Origin: Pinguiococcus pyrenoidosus
Taxonomy: Eukaryota > Sar > Pinguiophyceae > Pinguiochrysidales > Pinguiochrysidaceae
Direction: 5' to 3'
Length of the DNA stretch: 14,787 bases
Assembly: GCA_019677205.1 (NCBI GenBank)
Contig: JAAMXY010001116.1
Span: 64,001-78,787 of the forward strand
Shown: positions 1 through 7,654 of the stretch, in pieces
How the letters are laid out: each line of letters begins with the position of its first letter
Position numbering within the stretch: the stretch's first letter is position 1
Notes under the pieces: generated by a model
What the model was told of the DNA's origin: nothing
Seen by the model: the letters and a program-made list of their open reading frames with translations, nothing else
Database searches by the model: none
Made by a program: the position numbers and the translations under genes

Positions 1-3000
1 CCGGATCTCGAACTCCCGGAGAGCGCGCTTCGCGCGGCCGTTGCTGTCCCGAGGATGCAAGACGCTCAGAAGATCGAGCAGCTCGTCGTGCTTGAGCTGT
101 CCCCGATTCTCCGCGTCGCACAGCTGGTACGTGAAGCGCAGAACCTGGACACGAGAGAAGCGAGGAAGAAAGGAGGCGTCACCTCTCAGGAACGGCCGCA
201 TCCGTGATGACAAGGCCTCCGGCATGCGATACAGACACAGACCTCTTCGGCCCCGAAGAACGCAAAGGTGCCCACCACGCGACACAGCTCGCCAAAGTCC
301 AGCCGGCCCTTGTCGTCGAGCGCCTCCAGCAGCTCGAACAGCCGCTGGCCCAGCTTCGTGGGTGGCTCGCCGATGTAGTCGAAGAACTGCTCCAGCGTCA
401 CATACCTACGGCGCGAAGCGACGGCGACAAAGGTGTGAGAGAAGCGTCGACGTGTCGTGGTGGCGCCTGACGACGCACCCAATGCGCTCGTCGTCCATCT
501 TCATGAAGCACAGCATCATCGCCTCCAAGTCGTCGCGCGAGAATGCAAAGACCTCCAAGCTGTACTTGAGCGGGTTGTCGTCGTGTCGCCGCGCGTCGTC
601 TTCCTGCGCCAATGCCTTGGCCAGCTTGTGCTGCAGGCGGCGCTCAATGCCCAGCAGCGCGGCGTCGTTGGGCTTCTGCTTCAGCAGCTTCCGCGCCTCC
701 GTCAACTCTCGCGCCACCACCTGGCTACTCTCCACCGAGGGCAGGGCGCTCCGAGCCTCTCGGCGCACCCACATGCTCATCTCGGAGAAGCCGAACGGCG
801 CCATGTCTCCGTCTGCCAGCGGCTCAAAGCCTGCCAGGCGCAGCTCCTCCTCGTCGCGCTGCGAGAAGGACACATCGACATCCGAGATGGCCTGCACGGC
901 CTGCGCGTCGCGCCGCACCCACAGGATGAACTTTGGGTCGCGCGGCTCCGCGCCGCGTAGCCTCTCGTGCGACACCGCCGAGTATCCTTGGCTCTCCAGC
1001 GCGGCGTACCGCGCGTGCGCTGGGTCGCTGTGGCACAGCCGAATGTCCGTGAGGAAGTCGTCCGGGTCGATCGTCTTTTCGAACCACAGGTGAATCGGCA
1101 CGTGAGAGCCGATAGACTTGGCCAGACGCTCAAAGTGCGGCAGGCCCTCTGCACGCAGCCGCGCGCTCTCGCCCTCCAGCGCCGCCGTCTCCTCCTGCCC
1201 CACCGAGAACCTCAGGCGCCGCAGCGCCACCGGCCGCCCGGTCTTCACCTTCATGCGACGCTGCACCGCCAGCTTCATCTGCGCCGCCTCGGCGTCTGTC
1301 GCGGCCTCGCCGCGCAGCATGCGCTTCACCGCGGTGGTGAAGCGCCGCTGGCGCCTCGCGCGCTCCAAGAGACCCAACTCCGCAATGGCCTCGTCAGCGC
1401 GTCGGGCCGCCACGCGCTGCTCTTCTTCGCGCCGCCGCTCCGCTTCCGCGCGTCGCCTCTCTTCTTCCAGCTCGCGGTTGCGCCGCAGGATCTCCTGAAC
1501 CACCACGCTTCGGCGCTCGCGCAGCAGCGTCTGCAGCTCTCGGAGTCTGTCCAGACGCTCTTCGGCGCGGTGCGCGGCCAGCGCCTCTTGCTGAAGGCGC
1601 ACACGGCGCTGCTTACGCTTCTCGATCACCTGGAAGGCGCCGCGGAGGTGCTGAATCTCCAGCTGGGCGTCTCGCAAGCGGCCCCTGAGGTCAGCGGTCG
1701 CTCCGACGCTTTGGCTGCGCAGCTGCTGGGTGAGGCGAGAGTGCCGCTGCTGGGCGGCGCTCATGCTTTGCTCCAGCGCCGCGAGCTCGTCGCTCTCCTC
1801 GCGCAGCTCCTGCTGCTCAAAGAGCGTCTGGGCCGACAAGAACTTCTGGCGCCGCTCTTCGGCCTTGCGCTCCTCGGCCGCCAACGCCTCGTCGAGCTGA
1901 TCCGCCTCCTGCGTCTGCTTGGCCAGCGCGCGGTCCTGCCTGGCGATGGCGTCGCGCAGGTCGCTGAGCGCCTCTTGCTGCTCCTGAAGCTCCCGGCGCA
2001 GCTGGAACTTGTCTGCCGGCGCGACGGCGTCGCTTTGCAGCTGCAAAGTCTTCGCGTCCAGCGCCGCTTCAATGTCTTGGCGCTTCTTGTCGGCTTTCTG
2101 GCGCTGCTGCTGCTGGAAGGCCAGCACACCGCGCTTCCGCTCCAGCTGCTCGCGCAGCTCGCGCCGCTGCTCCAGCTGGCGCTGCTCCTCCGCCGCCTCT
2201 TTGGACATCCACGGCTGCGAGCGGAACAGCTGGAGCCACTGGTCTACATCGAACGGCTTGAGCACTTTGGGTGCTTCCACCATCTTGGCCGTCATGGTAC
2301 CGTAGGTCTCTACGCGGCGCTGCGGCCCGTCGTCCTGGAGGTACACCAGCTGGCGCAGCTGCTGTTGCTCGGCGCGAAGGCGGCCGTCGAGTCGCTCGCG
2401 CAGCGGCTGGAGCACTCTCTCGCGGAGCTGCTGCTGCTTGTGCTTTAGGGCCGTGCTTCGGCGCTTGAGCTCCACGCCGACGTCGCTCGCGCTCTCCGCA
2501 CCCAGGTGCTGCAGCTCCACGCCGAGGCGCTCCGAGCTCAGTTTGGCCAGCTGGCCATACAGCGTCGCCATCTGCTGCAGCACGGCGTCGGCAGCCTGGG
2601 CAGCCCTCGCTGCGGCAACGAAGCGGTTCGTCTCGATCTTCAGCATTCCTTCCTACGTTCTCAAGACGTTGGGTGGACGGAACATAGAGGAGTAGAAGAT
2701 CTCAAAGCACACGTTGGAGAAGACGAAAACAACATGATCACCTGCTCGGCGTCGAAGTCTTGGAGCTGTGCGAGGAGGCGGCTCCTTTGGTCTTGCAGCC
2801 ATCCGAGGTAGTACTCGAACTCCATCTGTGTGGGCGTCCGCCGGATGCGCTTCTCCGTGAAAGCCACCAGGCCTTCCAACTTGGCCGCCTCCGCACTCAG
2901 TGTCTCCTGGGCGCAGTCCCCGGCGCGCCCGAGGCATTCCATTGCGGCGCTTCGGCGGTAGACCTGATACGTGTCAAGGTCCCGAGAGACAGATCAGCCT

Positions 3001-6000
3001 TCTGCGCAACTGAACAGACGAGGCACCTGCGATGGGACACAGTAAGAGCACGGGAAGCAAGCTATTGGCAACCTGCTTCAGAGTCTCCTCCATGAATGCC
3101 AGGTGGTCCTCGTGCGACTCGGACACAGAGAGCCAGTGCTGCTGTCTCACGTTGGCCTTCTTGGCCTCCAACCCGCCGTCTGAGCTCTCATCAGTCTCCG
3201 CAGCTGCGTCCTCGACGCGCTGCTGCTCCGTTTGCGCCGCTTCAGCGGCTTCTCGGATTGTTGTCTCCACTTGACGCAAGTGACGGAGACTTTCTTTGTA
3301 TCTGCGCTTTAGGAGCCGCGACAGCGCTCTGAAGTCTCTCTTGGACTTCCGCCACTCGGATATTGCCACAGAGCGCTGATACCGTCGGCTCCGCCGAAAG
3401 GCGTCCTGGCTCAGCTCCTGCAGCGACTGTCGACGCTGTCGCGCCGTGTGCCAGCGGACGTCGATCCCTTTGGCATGAAGGGCGGAACGCAGTGCGTTGC
3501 CACGGAAAGCGCTTTGGATGAGTTTGGCTGCCTGGTCTCTCCCTCGCTGAGTGAGCTCCTCGCGCCGCCTCAAGACCTCTTCGGCGCCTCTGCGAAACTG
3601 GACTCGGGCCTTGCGACATTGGAACAACAACTGGATGCGTGTGGCCGCGGAGTGCTCCTATCACAAGGTCCATGGAGAAGCAGGTCAGAAATGCACAGGG
3701 CTATCAAGTCGTAGCCTCTGTAGATCCGGCTCGCGATGTAAGGTGGCTACCTCTTGAGACCGACGTTGCGCCGCCAGCTTCGCCTCGTGCTGGCGCTCTG
3801 CTTCCTCCTTGAGCTCGATTTCCAGTTCCTTCTCCCGCTGGATGAGCTGCAGCTCGAACGCGCTCTTGAGATTCATCCGGACGTCCACCAGTGCGTCCAT
3901 CGCCCGCCGCGCAACTTGCAGAGACTGCAGCAGCCCGACGGACTATACAACCACGAGGGACGAAAGTTTAGACGATGTCGTCTGCTTAACCTCTTTCCCC
4001 TTTCGTCGTTTCTTCCTGCCTCTGCTCCTTTGTGGACATCGACGGGTGATACATGGGCACACCAACTTACTTGACTTCCTTGGACGGCGCTACGACTCTG
4101 AACCGCAGGCGGCAGCGCCATTACGATGTGATGCTCGGCGTCTGGAGCATTGTGCACCTGCTTGTGGCACGGGATGCAGTAGAGTCGTTGGCAGTTGCGA
4201 CACTCCAGCATCGCCAGTCGGCTACCGCAGTTCTGACACCGCAGCCGCCGGGGCGGCGCCAGCGGCGGATGGAAGGGATCCCAAGTCTCCACGTGCTCGG
4301 CGTATGATGCTTCCCTCTTCTTCGTTGAGCCCGGGCCGCAAACATCCAGAAATGGCCTTCTCTTGCTGCTGAAGGCGCCCACGAAGTCGTAGACGCCTTT
4401 CGCGCCAAACTGCATCTGATACAGGCTGTGCACAACATCCGCGTACACCGCGATCTTTCGTCCGCGCCCGGTGATCACGTATGGCAGGTCGTCGCTCATT
4501 CTCGGCACGAGGCGTCTGGAGAGGTGGCTGCTGCTGGCTCTCGGCGCCAAGGAGTTGAAGATCTGTCTCAAGCTCCGCATGTCGATCCTTAATGAAGGCT
4601 TTACTGCGATGTCCTTGTTCGTCCCCTGGAGGAGCCTTTGCGACGCCAAAAGCTTGTAAAGCCGCTCGTGGCGCCTTGCCACTCTCGTCCAGTGCAAGGG
4701 GCGGCCGATCCGGCACCGGAAGCCGCGGAAGCAACCCTGTATGCGCCGCGCCGCGTAGTACTCCTTCTTTACGGTGGGATACTTCCGCTGCGCGCTGCAG
4801 CATCTCCACGCTGCCTGTATTCTCGTGACCCTTGCGTGCCGCTTTTCACGAAAACGTCTTTGGGAGACCAACGCAAGCCGCAGACCGAAGAGCAGCCTTA
4901 GAGGTCGTCGTAATGCTTGCCGCCTCCGGAAGAATTGGTATTCGGCGCAGTGGCAACGAAAGAGATACTGCCGGGCGCCCCTCTGGAGCCTGAGAAGGTA
5001 AAGATACTCTCGGATGCTCCGCAGCCGCTGAAACCTCTTGATGCAGTTTTTGATGGCATCGGCAGCGCTCCGCTCGTTCTCGAGCCGCTGCAGATATCTG
5101 TCGCGCTGCTTCTTGCGAATCTCTGCACGACCAAGCTGCAGGCCCGTGCACGATTTCCTGGTCACCCCGAGAGCGCTGCGCAGGAAGCCACGAAAGTGTG
5201 GAGTGTCGCATTTCATCAGCTCCAAGTACGGAGCAGCGTCTAGGATAGCAGCGAAACCGGCTTCGGAGATGCCAGAGCAGCCGTTGAGACCGAGTCGTTG
5301 CAGCTCGAGCGGCTCCGCGGCCGTCGTCCACGCCTCTCCCGTGAAGCCTTGGTGGCCAGCTACGTCGAGCTCGATCAAACTTGTTGACCGTCGTAGCAGC
5401 TGGGCAAATCCCTTCTCGCTAAGTGACAGTTCCATGGACTTGTCGGTGGTGCAAAGGCGCATCTCGAGTACTTGAAGCTTGGTGGCCTTCGACAATTCTT
5501 GCAGCAAAGCATCTCCCCGAAGCGGATTGTCGTTCACCCGGAGAATGATCAGCTGTTCGAAGCAGCTGGAGAGACCCTGGATTTCGTGGTGAGAGACGCC
5601 CGTCCGAGAAAGGTCAAGGTCCGATAAGAAGCGGCAACGCCTCACAAGGCTTGCGGGAATCGCGGGAGACACTCCTGCGGCGCATGTCACCTTCAAGCGT
5701 CTCATGCTCGGCATCAAAGGAGCAGGAACAGTTGGCTGAATTGGCAGTTTGGATGGGGACAGGTTCAGCGACAACGCTTCCAGCTTCGTGAACTTTTCGC
5801 AAAGCGTCGCGAGCGCACCCACGGAAACGCCAGGGACGCCCAGGACACGAAGCTCCTCCAAGGTGCTTTGACTTGATCCAAGTAGTTGCAGAAATTCCGT
5901 CGAGAGCTTTTCGCAGTCACTGACGTCGAGGCGTCGATAGCAGTTCTTGTCGGTCAGCATCTTGAGGTGTCGATCGGCAAAGCACTTTGCTGAAGCCACC

Positions 6001-7041
6001 GAGATCTCGTCGTTGCTGTGCAGGCTCACCGAGACCCAGTCCCATGCTTCGGCGCTCACGTCCGGTGCGCAGCCCTCCATGGCGAGGCTTCTCAAGTCAA
6101 GCACTCGACAGGCAATGCTGTTGTCGAAGGTCAGCTTCAGGAATGCCTGGCCCTTCACCGATGTCTTGGAGACGTTGAGATGCTGGAGATGTCGACAGCT
6201 CTCAAACACTGCCTCCAGGCCCGAGTCTCCCACACGAACGCAGTCATCTACGCTTAGAGCGCGCAAGCCATTGCAATGCTTGGCTACAGCTCGCAAGACT
6301 TCGTCCGAAATCCTTCGGCATCCGCCGAGGTCAAGACGCTCCAAACCTTGACACTGCTCGAGGCATGGCACGACGAGGGCGTCTTCGGCGCTTGGAGAGG
6401 CCCGAAGACTCAAGCTCACAAGCGCTCTGGCACCGGCCAAGAAGCCCGGTAAGAGTGCCGTCGCTCCTTTGTCGATGCCGTCCAAGATCACCTCTTCGAC
6501 ATGTGGCGGAAGCTTCACACCTTGTAGATCATCTTCTTCCAGATTGACCGAGCTCTTGAGATCCAGGCGGCGCAATCCCTAGACACGATCAGTTGACGAG
6601 CGAAAGGTGAGAGAGACCGCGGGATCCTTTCTGTTGCGCTTCTGGCTTGCGTCTCTCTACCGGGCATCTGGACAGAAGGTCGGAGAGCTGCTCAGCGCTC
6701 AAGACCCAAGGATCAACTCGAAGTGCGATCACTGCCTGTCCACAGGTGTGGTCCTTCGCAAGTCCGACTGGCACGCCGCTGCGGAACTTGTGCCGCATCT
6801 TCGCGAGCTGATCTGGGAACCCGCTTTGGTCTACGTCTCCGAATCGCGCCACGTAGAGCAGCTCCGCCTGTGGTTGGCATTCCCGGTTAGTGCACTTCGC
6901 GCTCTTTCGGCGTTGCAGACTGCACGAAGCTTCAGAGCTACCGTGCAGGTTGGCGTGGGAGCGAGAGCCGAAGCCATCGTACTCGAAGAGCCACGCGTCC
7001 TCAGAGAGAGAGTTGACTGCGTCGACCCTCGCGTCGCACAT
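1..7041 (-). CDS. Gene A: giant LRR-IQ-B-box-coiled-coil-EF-hand scaffold protein (spliced, 3' end cut by window)
   Basis: Eight exons, read right to left: 7041-6661, 6578-4071, 3942-3751, 3630-3073, 2963-2742, 2652-479, 405-243, 144-1. All seven introns are GT-AG and each join keeps the frame, giving about 2,114 residues with no stop; the C-terminus is beyond base 1. Domains by approximate residue: LRRs 115-590; IQ motifs near 716 and 740; beta-rich segment 827-864; B-box-like zinc finger 905-945; IQ near 1061-1080; long coiled coil 1290-1760; three-fold MABP-like repeat 1770-1924; EF-hand-like loops near 2003, 2040 and 2078. No signal peptide or membrane span is evident, so a cytosolic or cytoskeletal scaffold is inferred. 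Joins are convincing because they rebuild motifs: CP|GLRRLDL rebuilds an LRR and RIG|YVTLEQFF an EF-hand. The start at 7041 is the first ATG of the exon; an upstream exon is possible (see 7194-7331). It could be two genes if a join is wrong, but each junction is phase-consistent. Exact cellular role is unknown. Confidence 0.8.
145..242 (-). other. Intron of gene A, 98 nt
   Basis: Donor GAG|gtctgt, acceptor tccag|GTT, phase 0. Joining gives GAEE|VLRFTYQ, which continues the EF-hand helix. A stop-free read through this stretch in that frame gives an unrelated Cys/His-rich tail. Confidence 0.75.
406..478 (-). other. Intron of gene A, 73 nt
   Basis: Donor ATTGG|gtgcgt, acceptor gccgtag|GTA, phase 2. 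The join yields DDERIGYVTLEQFF, a recognisable EF-hand loop. Without splicing the frame ends in the acceptor's own TAG. Confidence 0.85.
745..1206 (-). other. Three-fold repeat resembling a MABP beta-prism
   Basis: Three consecutive units of about 45-55 residues each end in a hydrophobic strand with Trp: PIHLWFEKT, FILWVRRD and MSMWVRREA. The second and third begin with a strand of the type LTDIRLC or ISDVDVSF, and each carries a GLPHF/GY/GF element in the middle (EGLPHFERL, SQGYSAV, AGFEPL). This is the internal repeat pattern of MABP-type beta-prisms, which bind membranes or act in trafficking proteins. The family assignment is inference from the repeat layout. Confidence 0.45.
1210..2640 (-). 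other. Long Gln/Glu/Arg-rich coiled coil of gene A
   Basis: About 470 residues of heptad-like sequence rich in L, Q, E, R and A and nearly free of Pro/Gly (examples REELREQLERKRGVLAFQQQ and RNRELEEERRRAEAERRREE). This predicts a rod of up to several tens of nanometres if continuous. Antisense and alternative frames here are long and open purely because of this composition. Confidence 0.8.
2653..2741 (-). other. Intron of gene A, 89 nt
   Basis: Donor GAGCAG|gtgatc, acceptor aacgtag|GAAGGA, phase 0. It joins FDAEQ to EGMLKIETNR inside helical sequence. Confidence 0.8.
2964..3072 (-). other. Intron of gene A, 109 nt
   Basis: Donor AAGCAG|gttgcc, acceptor gtatcag|GTCTAC, phase 0. It joins EETLKQ to VYRRSAAMECL; read-through meets a TGA. 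Confidence 0.78.
3073..3942 (-). other. Coiled-coil and IQ exons of gene A
   Basis: Exons 3942-3751 and 3630-3073 encode a charged helical stretch. The first is Glu/Lys-rich (LIQREKELEIELKEEAERQ). The second opens LLFQCRKARVQFRRGAEEVL and contains an IQ motif, AAKLIQSAFRGNALRSAL, at about 3487-3535. A Glu/Asp-rich low-complexity linker (EDAAAETDESSDGG) follows. The second exon was anchored on the acceptor at 3631-3633; its first codon is TTG and not an initiator. Confidence 0.75.
3631..3750 (-). other. Intron of gene A, 120 nt
   Basis: Donor CAAGAG|gtagcc, acceptor catccag|TTGTTG, phase 0. Read-through meets a TGA. The join keeps a continuous charged helix (RRSQE|LLFQCRK). Confidence 0.75.
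3943..4070 (-). other. Intron of gene A, 128 nt
   Basis: Strong donor AGTCAA|gtaagt and acceptor ttgtatag|TCCGTC, phase 0. It joins the B-box exon (VQGSQ) to SVGLLQSLQVARRAMDALVD, so the zinc finger and the following coiled coil belong to one protein. Confidence 0.85.
4130..4248 (-). other. B-box-like zinc finger of gene A
   Basis: The ligand pattern is C-x2-C-x8-C-x2-C-x4-C-x2-C-x4-H-x8/9-H, seen in CQNCGSRLAMLECRNC followed by QRLYCIPCHKQVHN and then a HH pair. Eight potential zinc ligands spaced like this match B-box-type fingers, which mediate protein-protein contacts and often sit next to coiled coils, as here. No RING finger precedes it, so this is not a TRIM-type E3 ligase on present evidence. 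Confidence 0.75.
4370..4482 (-). other. Small beta-rich segment upstream of the B-box
   Basis: The stretch starting VITGRGRKIAVYADVVHSLY and ending with a QFGAKG-type strand has the pattern V-x-T-x-x-G-x-x-x-x-x-Y...Y-x-x-Q-F-G. This resembles the short SH3/Tudor-like strands that recur in large protist scaffold proteins. The assignment is inference from pattern only. It lies in one exon between the IQ pair and the zinc finger. Confidence 0.35.
4710..4832 (-). other. Two IQ motifs of gene A
   Basis: Two successive motifs read RVTRIQAAWRCCSAQRKY and AARRIQGCFRGFRCRIGR. They fit the IQ consensus (I/V)Qxxx(R/K)Gxxx(R/K) well for the second and partially for the first, which lacks the central G. 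IQ motifs bind calmodulin or centrin-like EF-hand proteins. Just upstream (about 4850-5050) is a basic, aromatic-rich helix with further degenerate IQ-like pieces such as IKRFQRLRSIREYLYLL. Confidence 0.75.
5200..6700 (-). other. LRR (AMN1/FBXL-like) domain of gene A
   Basis: Repeats of the cysteine-containing LRR kind, with consensus L-x-x-L-x-L-x-x-C-x-x-I-x-D-x-G-L, run from the end of the first exon through residue about 590. Clear units are LERLDLGGCRRISDEVLRAV, LRALSVDDCVRVGDSGLEAV and LQRLGLNGCSGISEAGFAAI; others (LSDLDLSRTGVSHHEIQGL) are less regular. Such repeats form a curved surface for protein binding and occur in F-box/LRR substrate receptors. No F-box is recognisable in the N-terminal exon, so a ubiquitin-ligase role is not supported. 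Confidence 0.8.
6579..6660 (-). other. Intron of gene A, 82 nt
   Basis: Donor TGCCCG|gtagag, acceptor tgtctag|GGATTG, phase 0. The join reconstitutes LSDLLSRCP|GLRRLDLKSS, a textbook LRR unit, which ties the N-terminal exon to the LRR exon. Confidence 0.85.
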
Positions 7042-7169
7042 CTCTTGCGTTGTCTTCCGCGTTTGTGCGAAGCAGTAGCACGACTACGGCGACGACTCCC
7101 GCCGCTTCGACCGGGCATCCTTGCTATCAAGTCTGCACCCAAGCGGCCTCGGGGTGGAGGCCGAAAAAG

Positions 7170-7316
7170 ATGCCGCGAGACAAGGGACTTCACTTGGCAG
7201 AGGCGAAGCTCCTGTTCTGGGATGGCGTCGACTTCCACGAAGACGAAGAGGAAGGCGCCCTCAGCAGCTTGCAGATCTCGAGTCGGCTTACTACAGCTTT
7301 TGAGAGGCCTCCCGAG
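7170..7316 (+). other. Possible alternative 5' exon of gene B
   Basis: A plus-strand ATG at 7170 in good context (A at -3) opens 49 codons, beginning MPRDKGLHLAEAKLLFW with an acidic HEDEEEGA patch, and ends at a good donor CCCGAG|gtaaac. Phase-0 acceptors exist at 7684 (then exon 7685-7760) and at 7809 (then continuous to 8829), so two spliced models would attach it to gene B. It overlaps the antisense candidate exon of gene A at 7194-7331, so at most one of the two is likely real. It may also be noncoding. Confidence 0.35.
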
Positions 7317-7331
7317 GTAAACCACCGACAT
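7194..7331 (-). other. Possible extra 5' coding exon of gene A (alternative start)
   Basis: A minus-strand ATG at 7331 opens 46 codons (starting MSVVYLGRPLKSC, ending EQELRLCQ) up to a donor CAA|gtgaag. A 110-nt intron (7084-7193) with acceptor gccgtag would join it in phase 0 to TCG at 7083, extending the first exon upstream of 7041 in the same frame. Intron length and acceptor match the other introns of this gene. Against it: the ATG lacks a purine at -3, and the opposite strand also reads well here. Not included in the main model. Confidence 0.33.
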
Positions 7332-7459
7332 TTGCGTATATGTACATACATAGTATATGCGATGCAGGCAGGAGGATTTTGATGGGAGAGCCCTGAGCCC
7401 TGTGAAAGCTTGAGACGCATATATACACATATGTATACTGTTATGATACCATATCATAC

Positions 7460-7480
7460 TGTATGTACATATCATACAGA
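7460..7480. repeat. Short inverted repeat in the AT-rich island
   Basis: CTGTATG and CATACAG are perfect reverse complements separated by 7 bases (tacatat), which could form a small hairpin or a dyad binding site. It overlaps the second copies of TATGTACATA and CATATCATAC. Confidence 0.6.
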
Positions 7481-7654
7481 CGCGAGCTGTAATCCCGTTT
7501 CCTGTGATGGTTAGAGCGGCTTTTGAGAAGAAGTCTATGTATGATCGGGATAGAATCTAGAAACCAAAGGAGGGGTACGCCTCTCGCGCTAGGCTTTCCA
7601 CGCTTTGCTCAAGGCGCTTCTCCAAGCGCCTGACGTCTCCTGCTGTCAAATGCA

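Larger units (their letters stand above)
82..520 (-). other. Degenerate EF-hand region at the C-terminal (cut) end of gene A
   Basis: After splicing, three EF-hand-like helix-loop-helix units appear. Loop 1 (DDERIGYVTLEQ) has D1, E3, G6 and V8 but Q at position 12. Loop 2 (ALDDKGRLDFGE) has A at position 1 and E12. Loop 3 (DAENRGQLKHDE) has D1, E3, R5, G6 and E12. All lack at least one calcium ligand, so calcium binding may be weak or lost. The spacing matches EF-hand regions of large protist proteins. The domain continues beyond base 1. Confidence 0.7.
7042..7654. promoter_or_regulatory. Divergent intergenic region with AT-rich island (putative bidirectional promoter)
   Basis: The two genes are transcribed away from this stretch. 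Most of it is GC-rich, but about 7325-7500 is AT-rich, with TATATA at 7420-7425, the palindrome TATGTACATA at 7339-7348 and again at 7462-7471, ACATATGT at 7427-7434, and the direct repeat CATATCATAC at 7450-7459 and 7468-7477. Either gene's 5' exon may extend into 7042-7331 (see the candidate exons). A shared promoter is inference from position and composition. Confidence 0.5.

Noticed and set aside
41-1093. Plus-strand open frame of about 350 residues
   Set aside because: Antisense to the EF-hand and beta-prism exons; Ser/Arg-rich with no domain, and it crosses two introns of gene A.
967-2448. Plus-strand open frame of about 493 residues, rich in Leu, Arg and Gln
   Set aside because: It is antisense to the coiled-coil exon of gene A. 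Its Leu/Gln/Arg composition is what the reverse strand of a Gln/Glu/Arg-rich, GC-rich coding sequence gives, and no domain is recognisable.
6607-7320. Plus-strand open frame of about 237 residues overlapping the 5' end of gene A
   Set aside because: The minus strand here splices perfectly into the LRR exon (CP|GLRRLDL). The plus frame is Arg/Leu-rich and has no domain, though a part in another plus frame (7170-7316) is kept as a low-confidence exon.
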